Positions 7,581 through 16,321 of a DNA stretch of 63,134 nucleotides are shown piece by piece. A model generated the notes under the pieces. That model saw nothing but the letters and a program-made list of their open reading frames with translations, did no database searches and had not been told where the DNA came from. Position 1 is the stretch's first letter, and every line of letters starts with the position of its first letter. The stretch is from Lentisphaerae bacterium GWF2_50_93 (lineage in GTDB: Bacteria; Verrucomicrobiota; Lentisphaeria; Victivallales; GWF2-50-93), in assembly GCA_001804815.1 (NCBI GenBank), contig MHBI01000091.1:1-63134 (forward strand), written 5' to 3'. A program made the translations under genes and the position numbers.

Positions 7581-7631
7581 GGAGCGCCGGTCTCCAGACC
7601 GGCTTTTTACCGACCTGGAGGTCGGCGTTCC
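7581..7631. repeat. Twin-hairpin repeat of the GGAGCGCC family
   Basis: Outer arms GGAGCGCC (7581-7588) and GGCGTTCC (7624-7631) enclose the hairpins GCCGGTCTCCAGACCGGC and CCGACCTGGAGGTCGG, joined by TTTTTA. A related, disrupted copy lies at 19729-19967. Simpler GCGCCGGC hairpins lie at 16246 and 20868. Confidence 0.75.
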
Positions 7632-7651
7632 AAGGGAAGTTTGTCTTTGAA

Positions 7652-7705
7652 AGTATGTCGGGTTTTAACCCGACAAATAGTTGGCGGTTTAAAAACCGCC
7701 CTACC
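7652..7705. repeat. Cloverleaf twin-hairpin repeat, copy 2
   Basis: AGTATG (7652-7657), then GTCGGGTTTTAACCCGAC (7657-7674) and GGCGGTTTAAAAACCGCC (7683-7700), then a degenerate right arm CCTACCC. It lies 20 bases after the GGAGCGCC element and just before the next gene. Confidence 0.85.
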
Positions 7706-7734
7706 CATAAGGTGAAAAATCAAAAGGAGCATGC

Positions 7735-9480
7735 ATGCTGTTAAATCTCATCCACAGGCCGATTCCCACCGATAAGAAATGCGTGGAAGCCTTCGAGTTC
7801 CAGCAGGATGTCGCCCACAGGAACGGTTTCAGGACCACCATCCTTCTTCCTGTTCCGGCCCTTTTCGACAAGGCGACCATCGAGCAGGTCAAGTCCTACA
7901 GGCAGGATTATGGCGACGAGGTCGGGATTTATTTCTATAACCTCAACTGCAGGGAGTTCAAGGAGAAGTTCAACACTCTTGAATACCAGTATTGGCTCTT
8001 TTCCCAGGCAGACAAGAAGAAGATAGCGGATTGGGCGTTCGAAGTGTTCGGTGAAAATTTCGGCTTCGTCCCATCTGCCGTGGGCAGCTATTACTTCGAT
8101 GTGGACTCTCTTGCCTACATCAAGAAGAAATATCCTTCGGTGGAATGCGCGCTGGCTACCTGCTTCGAGGAAGGGGCCAACGTCTTCAGAGGCACAAACG
8201 GATATTGGCATCTTTATTCGGAAGGCGGACCTTGGTGGCCGTGGATCCCTTCGAAAAACCATATCCATGCCCCGGCGATGAATTCTGCACAGAGCCTCGA
8301 TGTCGTCGCATTGCCGCATCTCGTCCGCGACATGCTCCATTCCATCCTGCACAGGGACGACTGCTATGCCAGCCATCCGGCGAACCTGCTCCGCGGCAAG
8401 ATCTACAAGGACAAGGGCCTGGCATACGACCTCAACTTCATCGACCAGTACATCCATCAGGAAAAGTTCAACGGCGGATATTCCTATTATAACATGTTCG
8501 TCGGTCCGAACTGGGTCGCCTCAAGACATTATTACGAGGAGGATGTCAAAGTCTCCAGGGACCTGTACGTCAAGACACTTAACTATCTGGGGAAAAAGAA
8601 GAAGGAAGGATCCGTACAGGACATGACGATGACCGAGTTCGGACGCTGGTTCAAGGCCAACCGGAAACTGGATGATGTCGACCAGTGCTATTGGAAGGAC
8701 ATCCTCTATGGTTCCAGAAGAAGCATCTATTGGATCCGCACTAATGGATATCGCGCGACCATCGATCCCATGGCTGGCTCCGCGATAACCGATCTGCGCC
8801 CTTATGCCAGCCAGGTGAAGATGCCGGTTGGTGCAGGCGCCAAGGATCTCTGGAATGGTTCATATCCGTTCGTGTTGAACCAGTACCGCAAAGGTGGAAT
8901 AAATTACTTTGGCCGCGCCGGTGTCTTCAGCGCCAGCATCCTTTTCAAGGACAAGAAGTTTGATCTGACTTTCGAAAGGACTGAAATTGAGTCGCTGGAT
9001 CCCGACAATCGTTCCTTCTCGTCCCCTTTCACACTTGAAACGCCCGAAGGTCCGCTTGTAGTTGAGAAGACATGCAAGTTCTCCGGATCTGATATCACGA
9101 TTGACTTTAAATTGATCAGCAGTCCCGGCAAGCAGCCTGTGGAGGTCACCCAGTATTTCACCGGTGTCCAGGGTATTACCGGCTCAGGGGATTATCCTGA
9201 GGATATAAGGGGGATAACCATGGAAGCAAGCAATGCCCAGGGGAAAAAACGCCTGCCGATCAGTTATACAAGCAAGATGATCACTGTTGAGAATCCTACC
9301 AAATTGATGGCGAACCTGCCAAAGCTGGATCTTAAGCTTTCGCTTGTTCCCATGAACAAATGCGATTCCGGGAAAATAGCCGATGCATGTCTTTCAGGAC
9401 CCATGTACCAGATGGCACTGGTAAAAACAATCAAACCAAAGGAGAGAATGTCCATATGCCTAAGAATAGAAAAAAAATAA
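7735..9480 (+). CDS. Unknown 581-residue protein with barrel-like N-terminus and beta-sandwich C-terminus
   Basis: No signal peptide is visible. The N-terminal half (RTTILLPVPALFDKATIEQV ... YGDEVGIYFYNLN) has the strand/helix rhythm of NodB or GH57-like barrels, but I cannot point to a full catalytic set. Aromatic-rich EGGPWWPWIPSKNHIH could line a sugar site. The last 200 residues read as beta-strands, as in the sandwich domains at the end of glycosidases. A clear AAAGGAG site at 7723-7729 fixes the start; an overlapping out-of-frame ATG at 7731 is not used. The small zinc-ribbon gene overlaps its end. A cytoplasmic sugar-active enzyme is the best guess, at low certainty. Confidence 0.75.
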   Translation: MLLNLIHRPIPTDKKCVEAFEFQQDVAHRNGFRTTILLPVPALFDKATIEQVKSYRQDYGDEVGIYFYNLNCREFKEKFNTLEYQYWLFSQADKKKIADWAFEVFGENFGFVPSAVGSYYFDVDSLAYIKKKYPSVECALATCFEEGANVFRGTNGYWHLYSEGGPWWPWIPSKNHIHAPAMNSAQSLDVVALPHLVRDMLHSILHRDDCYASHPANLLRGKIYKDKGLAYDLNFIDQYIHQEKFNGGYSYYNMFVGPNWVASRHYYEEDVKVSRDLYVKTLNYLGKKKKEGSVQDMTMTEFGRWFKANRKLDDVDQCYWKDILYGSRRSIYWIRTNGYRATIDPMAGSAITDLRPYASQVKMPVGAGAKDLWNGSYPFVLNQYRKGGINYFGRAGVFSASILFKDKKFDLTFERTEIESLDPDNRSFSSPFTLETPEGPLVVEKTCKFSGSDITIDFKLISSPGKQPVEVTQYFTGVQGITGSGDYPEDIRGITMEASNAQGKKRLPISYTSKMITVENPTKLMANLPKLDLKLSLVPMNKCDSGKIADACLSGPMYQMALVKTIKPKERMSICLRIEKK

Positions 9481-9668
9481 TGGAGGAATTCAGATGTCCG
9501 CTCTGCCTCTCCCGCGAATGCGAGACATTCGTGAAATATGATCCGAAGCACAAGGACTACTACTGCAGCACCTGCGAGTATACCGGGACCGAGAACGATG
9601 TAAAGAAAATGTACGCAGTGATCACGTCCAGGTTCAAGCTGCTGAACAAGAGGATAAAGACATTCTAG
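9456..9668 (+). CDS. Small zinc-ribbon protein overlapping the preceding gene
   Basis: A 70-residue basic protein with two cysteine pairs, CPLC and CSTC, about 20 residues apart, the layout of a zinc ribbon. Starting at 9456 it overlaps the upstream gene by 25 bases and has GGAGAGA at 9441-9447. An alternative ATG at 9480 overlaps the upstream stop as TAATG, which would also couple translation. The C-terminus is lysine-rich (RFKLLNKRIKTF), suggesting nucleic acid or ribosome contact. I do not recognise the family. Confidence 0.65.
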   Translation: MPKNRKKIMEEFRCPLCLSRECETFVKYDPKHKDYYCSTCEYTGTENDVKKMYAVITSRFKLLNKRIKTF

Positions 9669-9926
9669 CCTGTCCACCATAGCTTATAGCTTTCCAGCGA
9701 CGGCGGATTAAGCCATTAGGTGTAGCCTTTCCCATATAATAAAATGTAATACTTTAGTTGTAACATCATGAATATAAGATATTAAATTAGAATGGCACCA
9801 ATTTTCTTCCTTTTGAAACCGGAAAAGAACGGGAAATCCCCTTTGGATGTACCATGCCTCAACTTGAAACTGTCTACCGCTTTATTATGTCTTAGTATAT
9901 GAATCCAAAACTATCGACTTGTGAAA

Positions 9927-10082
9927 ATGAAAAATGATGCAGCTATGTTCGAACCTGAAAAAATCGCAGGCATACGCGCCTTCTATGAAACCCGCGACCG
10001 CTGGCGTGAAATCCAGAACTACCGGACATTGCGTCCGCAGGTCGGGCATGTGAAGAATATTTTCGTGAGCTATATCTGCTAA
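9927..10082 (+). CDS. Possible 51-residue open frame, unknown
   Basis: The frame from ATG 9927 reads IRAFYETRDRWREIQNY and ends VKNIFVSYIC before TAA. The composition looks like real protein rather than noise, but there is no clear ribosome site and its end meets the end of the GH92 gene on the other strand. It may be a fragment of a lost gene. The rest of 9669-10078 is AT-rich with nothing else I can support. Confidence 0.3.
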   Translation: MKNDAAMFEPEKIAGIRAFYETRDRWREIQNYRTLRPQVGHVKNIFVSYIC

Positions 10083-12280
10083 TTTACCTTCTTGTCCGTC
10101 ATCTCAAAGACAATTGCAGCACCGTCCTGGATGTCCTTATGGCTGAACCAGGGCTTATCCCATTTCTTTCCGTTGATGGAAACTGATTTCACGTAGATAT
10201 CCGAAGGAGAGGCGTCAGGGGCTGAGATGGTGACTGTCTTCTTGTTCCCTAAAGTTAAAACAACCTTTGTAAAGGAAGGGCCTGTCAGGTAATAGATGTC
10301 CTGTCCTGCATTCGGGAAGAAGCCCATCGCCGAGAACATGTACCATGAACTCATGGCTCCGCTGTCGTCATTTCCGGAGTATCCTTTTTCGTTGAACCTA
10401 TCCTTCATAAGTTTGCGCACGTAAAAACTGGCAAGGTCGGAATGCCCGGCATAATGGAAGGCATGCACAGCCAGGAAGGCCGGCTCGTTGCCATGATTTA
10501 TCAGGTTTTTCTCGAATCCGTACCGCAGCTTCTTGGCGAACATGTCCTTGCCTCCGGAAAGTTCGACCAGCTTGTCGAACTGATGCGGCATGAAATAGGA
10601 ATAGGTCCAGGAATTTCCTTCATAAAAATAGTCCTTCCATGATCCGGGGTAGGTCTTTGCATCATACTTCACAAAACTGCCATCCGCTTTCTTGGGCATG
10701 ATGAACCCTTTGAATCCGTCGCTTTCCGCATCGGCGTCCCATAAGTTGATCCACTTGCCGCTCCGCTCGAGATATTTATCATAATCCTGTTTTGTGCCGA
10801 GATCCCTTGCCAGTTCAGCGGCGCAGAAATCGTTGTACGCATATTCTAGCGTCATGGAATTGCTCATGCGGCCTGCAGGAATCCATCCAGTCTCCTTATA
10901 GGTGTTGGTCTTGTCGGACTTGTTCCAGCCAAAGCTTCCCTGGCGCTCGTTGTCGGCATTGAACTTCATCACATTGTAGGCTTCCTTCCAGTCGACGCCC
11001 TTCACGCCTTTCACATATGCGTCAGCAATGATGTTGTCGATATTGTTGCCGCCCTGCTCGGACTGCATCTCGTTGCATGCTATGTAGGCATCCTTCACCA
11101 TCTTGTCTGTCTTCAGCCTGGCTATGAAGGAATTTATTGTTCCGGCCACCATTTCCGGATTGATCAGAACCTGCAGGGGATACAAGGTGCGCCAGGTGTC
11201 CCATACCGCATAATGATCATCCCAGACCGGCACGCCGGCATCGAAGTGATCAGAGTCATTGGTCCTGTCGCGTGGCATTATGGAGGCATGATAGAACGCC
11301 GTATAGAAAATCTTCCTGTCCTTCTCGGTGCCGCCTTCAACCAGGATCTTGTTCAGCTGCTCGCTCCAATTCTGCCTTGCTGCGGCCCGTACTTTTTCAT
11401 AGTTGAAACCGGGGATCTCCGAATCCAGCCAAGCCGCCGCCTGTTCAACGCTCTTCAAGGACACTGCCACCTTCATGTAAATTTCTTCGTCCGCCTTGGT
11501 CTTGTACTGGAAATAAGCCCCGACGCGATCATCCGCCTTCTGCAGCTTTTCAGATTTCTGGCCCGGTGATGTCACCCCATTCAGCCAGGTTCCGGATTCA
11601 GCTGGGGACTTGCTTACCCTTGCACAGAAATACACCTTGTATTTTCCCCCTCCAAACCCGCCGGTATAATTGCCATAGCCTTTGATCTCATCATTTGAAG
11701 CCTTCGTGAAACTTAGCTCTCCGTCCAATATCTTGCCTCCCAGTTCCGGGGCGATATCCTTGGCGATGTGGTGAGACAGATCGAATGCGATATTTGCCTT
11801 GTCGCTTTCGGGAAAGGTAAAACGGTAGATCGCCGAATGATAGGAAGGGGTCACGTTTACATTGATGCCGTAACGCGTCAGCTTGACGGAATATTCATAG
11901 GCAGTCGCCAATTCAGATCCCTTGGGTGAATCGTGTTCGGTTTCGCCGACGGCAAGACCAATCTGGGGGGAAATGAAAATCTGTCCGTACTTGCCCCAGC
12001 CGGTGCCGCTCACATGCAGCTGTCCGAACCCGCGGATCTGCTCGTTAGGCGAATATCCGTCATGTGATCCTTTTGGTGTCTGCGGACTTGGATTGATCGA
12101 CCCGAAAGGCAGCTGGGGCCCTATCACGCAGTTGCTTCCCGGGTCGAGTACCCCGATAAACGGGTCGACATAATCTACCGGGGATTTGAGCTTGCCTTGT
12201 GCAGATATGCCCAATTGCAGTAAGGGCAAGAATATTGCTACCAGTGATAATTTTGAATAAAGGATTATTAAATGTTTCAT
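10079..12280 (-). CDS. Secreted GH92-family alpha-mannosidase
   Basis: A 733-residue protein with a signal peptide (LSLVAIFLPLLQLGISAQG), counted from the ATG at 12280; the frame is open further upstream but the signal peptide sets the start. The N-terminal beta-sandwich has DPGSNCVIGPQLPFGSINPS and HVSGTGWGKYG. The (alpha/alpha)6 domain has WDTWRTLYPL and, near the C-terminus, GNDDSGAMSSWYMFSAMGFF, the signature of this calcium-dependent exo-alpha-mannosidase family. Such enzymes remove alpha-1,2/1,3-linked mannose from N-glycans or mannans. The length is normal. The downstream neighbour on the plus strand is only a doubtful small frame; the upstream neighbour is the GH28-like gene on the same strand, 89 bases away. 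Confidence 0.95.
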   Translation of the reverse strand: MKHLIILYSKLSLVAIFLPLLQLGISAQGKLKSPVDYVDPFIGVLDPGSNCVIGPQLPFGSINPSPQTPKGSHDGYSPNEQIRGFGQLHVSGTGWGKYGQIFISPQIGLAVGETEHDSPKGSELATAYEYSVKLTRYGINVNVTPSYHSAIYRFTFPESDKANIAFDLSHHIAKDIAPELGGKILDGELSFTKASNDEIKGYGNYTGGFGGGKYKVYFCARVSKSPAESGTWLNGVTSPGQKSEKLQKADDRVGAYFQYKTKADEEIYMKVAVSLKSVEQAAAWLDSEIPGFNYEKVRAAARQNWSEQLNKILVEGGTEKDRKIFYTAFYHASIMPRDRTNDSDHFDAGVPVWDDHYAVWDTWRTLYPLQVLINPEMVAGTINSFIARLKTDKMVKDAYIACNEMQSEQGGNNIDNIIADAYVKGVKGVDWKEAYNVMKFNADNERQGSFGWNKSDKTNTYKETGWIPAGRMSNSMTLEYAYNDFCAAELARDLGTKQDYDKYLERSGKWINLWDADAESDGFKGFIMPKKADGSFVKYDAKTYPGSWKDYFYEGNSWTYSYFMPHQFDKLVELSGGKDMFAKKLRYGFEKNLINHGNEPAFLAVHAFHYAGHSDLASFYVRKLMKDRFNEKGYSGNDDSGAMSSWYMFSAMGFFPNAGQDIYYLTGPSFTKVVLTLGNKKTVTISAPDASPSDIYVKSVSINGKKWDKPWFSHKDIQDGAAIVFEMTDKKVN

Positions 12281-12368
12281 TCTTCTTGTATCCTGTTTGT
12301 CTATGCAGGCATCTGCGCCAGCGATGACTGTTTTACATTTCATTCCATGGAATGGATGGATCTCCTTA

Positions 12369-13712
12369 TTATCTGAAAGCGATGTCCTCGGCGTCCCTGG
12401 TGTAGAGATCTAGCTCATGCACCGAGGAAACTTTTTTGCCGTCAACGAAGAAATCCTCGAATACAACATTCCTGACCTTGTGGTCCGGGTCGAAACCGCT
12501 GACCAGGGAGAACGAATAGCCCGGATTGTATATCGTGAGGGCTGCCTGGATGTTCTTGAAAAAGATATTTTCAACATACCCGCGCTCCTCGTCCTTCGAC
12601 CACATGGACTTGAGTACGCGGATGTCGACCAGCCGGTAATAATGGTGTTCGACCCGGATGTTCTCGTAGTAGACATCCTTCACAAGGGCCCGGTCGGCGT
12701 TCCGGATCGAGAACGCAGAGCCAAAACCGTGTATGGCCACGATATCACAGTCCTCGAAACGTATGTTCCTCACCATTTTCGTCCTAAGCTCATGCCCGAT
12801 TTCCATTGCGGCTCCGGACTGCTGCAGGAAGATGCACCGGCGCGTGATGATGTTTTCCACGTCCCGGCTCCAGTCGTTCAAGGAATCCAGAGGGTTCTTA
12901 AGATTGAGAGACTTTATCACTACGCCGTCGTCGTTGCACATGAACGTGCAGTCTTCCACGAGTATGTCCCGGCAGCCGCAGATATCGATGCCGTCGGATG
13001 ACAGCACATCTCCAATCTCGCGCAGGCCACGGACAGTAATGCGTTCGCAGGCGCCAAGAACTGTCATCCATGACGCGGGATTGATGGAGATGATCCCTTC
13101 GATTGAGGAGTCGACACACTGGTCAAAGACAATAGTTCTCCTTTCCCCCTTTGGGTAATTGCACGCATCAATGATTCCATGGCCTCTTATTTTTACATTC
13201 TTCGATTTAAGTGCGCGCACGCAGCCTCGCACAACCGCTCCACCCTCGATGTAGAGAGTCTCATTGTCATGCAATACGATTTCTCCAGCCTCATGGATCT
13301 TGCCCGCCTTGAAATATTTCACCTTGGGATCCCTAGGAGAGGGGATGTCGGTGTCAGGAGCGGAAACATAGAGGAAGAGAGGCTTGCGTCCCGGGATATC
13401 GATTACCAGATCTCCTGCGCCCTTGGCCTTGAAAGATAGGATTTTCCCCTTGATGACAGGCTTTATCCCGCGTTTCAAAGGACGCACGTGTGCTTTCCTG
13501 ATCGGCTCATTTATCTCGACAAGAACCTCGTATCCTGAAGACGCGGAGAAAGCGCAGAAGTCGGCATTCTTCATCTGGCAGGGTCTGACTTTCGCTCCAT
13601 TGACCTCCACCTTGACGTCATCCGGAGCCGGAAGTGGAAAGGAATAAATTTCTACAGGAGATTTTCCTGATTTTCTGTTTCCATTCCTTTTCCTGCCATG
13701 TGATTCATTCAT
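12369..13712 (-). CDS. GH28-like right-handed beta-helix glycosidase, no signal peptide
   Basis: A 447-residue protein. An N-terminal beta domain is followed by a beta-helix with the GH28 landmarks: GHGIIDACNYPKG, SSDGIDICGCRDILVEDC, CNDDGVVIKS (the aspartate pair) and GAAMEIGHELRT (the GH block). The family cleaves galacturonan or related uronic acid or rhamnose linkages. The start has AAGG upstream and no secretion signal, so it would act on imported oligomers. The C-terminal strand/tail matches the fossil at 7425-7547, implying a former paralogue nearby. Confidence 0.85.
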   Translation of the reverse strand: MNESHGRKRNGNRKSGKSPVEIYSFPLPAPDDVKVEVNGAKVRPCQMKNADFCAFSASSGYEVLVEINEPIRKAHVRPLKRGIKPVIKGKILSFKAKGAGDLVIDIPGRKPLFLYVSAPDTDIPSPRDPKVKYFKAGKIHEAGEIVLHDNETLYIEGGAVVRGCVRALKSKNVKIRGHGIIDACNYPKGERRTIVFDQCVDSSIEGIISINPASWMTVLGACERITVRGLREIGDVLSSDGIDICGCRDILVEDCTFMCNDDGVVIKSLNLKNPLDSLNDWSRDVENIITRRCIFLQQSGAAMEIGHELRTKMVRNIRFEDCDIVAIHGFGSAFSIRNADRALVKDVYYENIRVEHHYYRLVDIRVLKSMWSKDEERGYVENIFFKNIQAALTIYNPGYSFSLVSGFDPDHKVRNVVFEDFFVDGKKVSSVHELDLYTRDAEDIAFR

Positions 13713-13855
13713 GGGATTGCCTTAATGAAAGAGTGAATTGTTGAGAACCTCTATCATTTAATATTGAGCCATGCATACACTGCCATTTCCTGGCTGTATT
13801 TCAAACTGCGGAACTCGCAGGTTGCTGCAGGATTGTATGGAGTGAGCATTTTGGA

Positions 13856-14818
13856 TTATGATACAATATTTGCCGGTTTGCCATCGATAAACGCCTTGAC
13901 GTTGTCAACAGCTATTTTCATGAGCCTCTCGCGTGCGGCACTTGTCGCCCAGGCGATGTGAGGGGTGATGATGCAGTTCCTAGCCTTGAGCAGGGGATTG
14001 TCCGGTTTCGGAGGCTCGCTTGAAAGCACATCAAGCCCGGCGCCGGCGATGCGTCCGGAACTTAATGCATCTGCAAGAGACTGTTCATCGATCAGCAGGC
14101 CGCGGCTGGTGTTTATCAGGAACGCGCTCCTCTTCATCATTTCAAACCTCGATTTGTTGATGAATCCTTTGTTCCCGGCGGTGAGCGGACAGTGCAGGCT
14201 GACAATGTCGCTCTTCCGCAAGAGTGTTTCCATGTCGGTTATCTCTACCCCTGCGCGGGATGTTTCCTTGTGGTTGCTGGTGCATGCAATTACTTTCATC
14301 CCGAAACATTTTGCGATTTCCGCAGTTGACTGCCCTATGCGTCCAAACCCTATGAGCCCGATTGTAAGTCCTTCAAGTTCCACGAGGGGGAAATCCCAGT
14401 AGCAGAAATCCTTTGATTTTGTCCAGCGTCCGTCGTGGACAGTATTGGAATGGTGACCCGCATGGTGGGCAAGCTCTAGAATGAGGGCAAAAGTCAACTG
14501 TGCGACGGATCTCGTCCCATAGGCCGGGATGTTTGCCACGACAATTCCGCGTTCTGTTGCGGCAGCCACATCGACGACATTGTATCCTGTCGCTAGGACG
14601 CCGATATATTTGAGATTGGGAAGAGAGGAAAGCGTGTTCCGATCAAGGACTGTCTTGTTTGTCAGGATGATTTCCGCATCCTTGGCACGTTCGACAATCT
14701 TGTCCGCAGTAGTGCGTTCGAAAATCCGGCATTCACCAAGTGCCTTCAGACCATCCCACGATAGATCACCGGGATTCAAAGCGTATCCGTCAAGTACGAC
14801 GATATTGTTTTTTCTCAT
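13856..14818 (-). CDS. NAD-dependent D-2-hydroxyacid dehydrogenase
   Basis: A 320-residue protein with the nucleotide-binding block IGLIGFGRIGQSTAEIA at about residues 146-162 and the catalytic trio: Arg in LINTSRG, Glu in LSSEPPKP and His in ITPHIAW. It resembles hydroxypyruvate/glycerate dehydrogenases, which interconvert D-glycerate-type acids and ketoacids with NADH; the exact substrate cannot be read from sequence. A GAGGA site precedes the ATG. The upstream divergent spacer contains two copies of a 15-base direct repeat. Confidence 0.93.
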   Translation of the reverse strand: MRKNNIVVLDGYALNPGDLSWDGLKALGECRIFERTTADKIVERAKDAEIILTNKTVLDRNTLSSLPNLKYIGVLATGYNVVDVAAATERGIVVANIPAYGTRSVAQLTFALILELAHHAGHHSNTVHDGRWTKSKDFCYWDFPLVELEGLTIGLIGFGRIGQSTAEIAKCFGMKVIACTSNHKETSRAGVEITDMETLLRKSDIVSLHCPLTAGNKGFINKSRFEMMKRSAFLINTSRGLLIDEQSLADALSSGRIAGAGLDVLSSEPPKPDNPLLKARNCIITPHIAWATSAARERLMKIAVDNVKAFIDGKPANIVS

Positions 14819-14841
14819 CAGACTAATTCCTCAGTTCAATT

Positions 14842-14928
14842 GCATTGCATTAAAATAGCATAAATAATTTTAACTTTCATGTAGTTACGTTTTTTTAAGT
14901 CTTGATTTAAAACGCATTGCATTCAAAT
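14842..14928. promoter_or_regulatory. Paired direct repeats between divergent genes
   Basis: GCATTGCATTAAAAT (14842-14856) and GCATTGCATTCAAAT (14914-14928) differ at one base and start 72 bases apart, between the dehydrogenase (minus) and the decarboxylase (plus). They look like two sites for one regulator or a duplicated promoter segment. No regulator gene adjoins them. Confidence 0.45.
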
Positions 14929-15040
14929 TATGGAAATATAATTTCTTGAGGTGCCAGGGAAGCAGAAGTTGATTCGCGATTGATTTTTGTCGGCATTTGC
15001 CTGACACCCGGACACTGACACCTGAAAACAGGAGGGGACA

Positions 15041-16183
15041 ATGGTTACGCAGAAGACTCTTCAGCAGCTGGCGAAGAAACACGGTACGCCGATATTGGTG
15101 GTGGACCACGACGTCCTGCGCCAGAACTATGCGATGTTCAGGAAACATCTTCCGCGCGTCCAGGCATACTACGCCGTCAAGGCGTTCGCCGATCCTGTCG
15201 TCGTAAAGACCCTCTTCGATGCCGGCGCGAGCTTCGATGTGGCCTCCATGCCCGAATTCAAGATCGTCTACAAGTACATAAAGGACATGCCTGCAAAACA
15301 GCGCCAGGACTGGATCTGGGACAAGATCATCTACGCCCATCCCATCAAGGCCGACAAGACCCTCCAGGAACTCAACCAGTACAAGCCCCTGGTCACCTAT
15401 GACAACCATGAGGAGATAAGGAAGATCAGGAAGTACGCCCCTAACGCCGGACTCGTGCTGCGCCTGAAGGTCGCCAACACAGGAGCAATGGTCGAACTGT
15501 CCTCGAAGTTCGGGGCGGCGTCAGGAGAAGCCGTTGATCTCATCCTTGAAGCCGACAAGGCCGGACTCGTAGTCGAAGGCCTCAGCTTCCATGTCGGCAG
15601 CCAGACGACGAACTTCGACAATTTCGTCCAGGCGATCAATCTCGCCCATAATATTTTCGAGGAGGCAAAGGATCGTGGCTACAATAAGATGAACCTGCTC
15701 GACATCGGCGGCGGGTTCCCGGCACCATATGATTCCAGCGTGAAGCCTTTCAGCGAACTCGCGCACAAGATCAATTCCGAACTTGACCGCCTCTTCCCGA
15801 AAGACGTCCAGATCCTGGCCGAACCCGGAAGGTTCATGGTAGCCACTGCGGCAACAGCAGTCTCGAAGATCATCGGGAAGGCCATGCGCGACGGCAAGGT
15901 CTGCTACTATATCGACGACGGTGTCTACCATACATTCTCGGGAATACTCTTCGACCACTGCCAGTACCATCTGAACTCATTCAGGAAGGGGCCGAAACAT
16001 ATCTGCACGGTCTTCGGTCCGACATGCGACGCGCTCGATGTCGTTTCCATGTCCGAGGAGCTTCCTAACAACCTTGAACTCGGAGATCTCCTGTACAGCG
16101 ACAACACCGGCGCCTACACGATTGCATCATCAACTCCATTCAACGGATTCCCCCCGGCAAAAGTCGTCCATGTGAACCTGTAG
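15041..16183 (+). CDS. PLP-dependent ornithine/lysine-type decarboxylase (alanine-racemase fold)
   Basis: A 380-residue protein. The PLP lysine is K47 in YYAVKAF. The glycine-rich GGGFPAPYD, the HVGS motif, the phosphate-binding region EPGRFMV and the C-terminal FGPTCDALDVV with DNTGAYT and FNGFPPAK are those of eukaryotic-type ornithine/lysine decarboxylases, about 380-400 residues long. It would make putrescine (or cadaverine) from the amino acid. AGGAGGGG precedes the ATG. The two genes beyond the transposase element encode the carboxynorspermidine route, so it most likely supplies their diamine. Confidence 0.92.
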   Translation: MVTQKTLQQLAKKHGTPILVVDHDVLRQNYAMFRKHLPRVQAYYAVKAFADPVVVKTLFDAGASFDVASMPEFKIVYKYIKDMPAKQRQDWIWDKIIYAHPIKADKTLQELNQYKPLVTYDNHEEIRKIRKYAPNAGLVLRLKVANTGAMVELSSKFGAASGEAVDLILEADKAGLVVEGLSFHVGSQTTNFDNFVQAINLAHNIFEEAKDRGYNKMNLLDIGGGFPAPYDSSVKPFSELAHKINSELDRLFPKDVQILAEPGRFMVATAATAVSKIIGKAMRDGKVCYYIDDGVYHTFSGILFDHCQYHLNSFRKGPKHICTVFGPTCDALDVVSMSEELPNNLELGDLLYSDNTGAYTIASSTPFNGFPPAKVVHVNL

Positions 16184-16187
16184 AAGA

Positions 16188-16225
16188 ATGGATGGGTGGA
16201 TGATTGGATTACTGGATGGATGCGG
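16188..16225. repeat. GGATG-rich simple repeat
   Basis: Consecutive GGATGGGTGGATGATTGG-type words follow the decarboxylase stop codon, matching the vocabulary at 1672-1740. Confidence 0.4.
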
Positions 16226-16245
16226 AAAAGATGAACCTGAATGTA

Positions 16246-16264
16246 GCGCCGGCATCTTGCCGGC
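16246..16264. repeat. GCGCCGGC hairpin repeat
   Basis: GCGCCGGCATCTTGCCGGC forms a GCCGGC stem with a short loop; the same unit occurs inverted at 20868-20889. It is related to the outer arm of the GGAGCGCC twin hairpins. Confidence 0.6.
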
Positions 16265-16321
16265 AATTGCCTTTGCCATCTGGATTAGGATTTTTCATGA
16301 TTGAAGAGAATGGATTCGCCT

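Noticed and set aside
9891..9916. A further LacI-type operator (ACTATCGACTT) upstream of the small frame at 9927
   Set aside because: Only one half resembles the TATCGATA palindrome and no promoter accompanies it.
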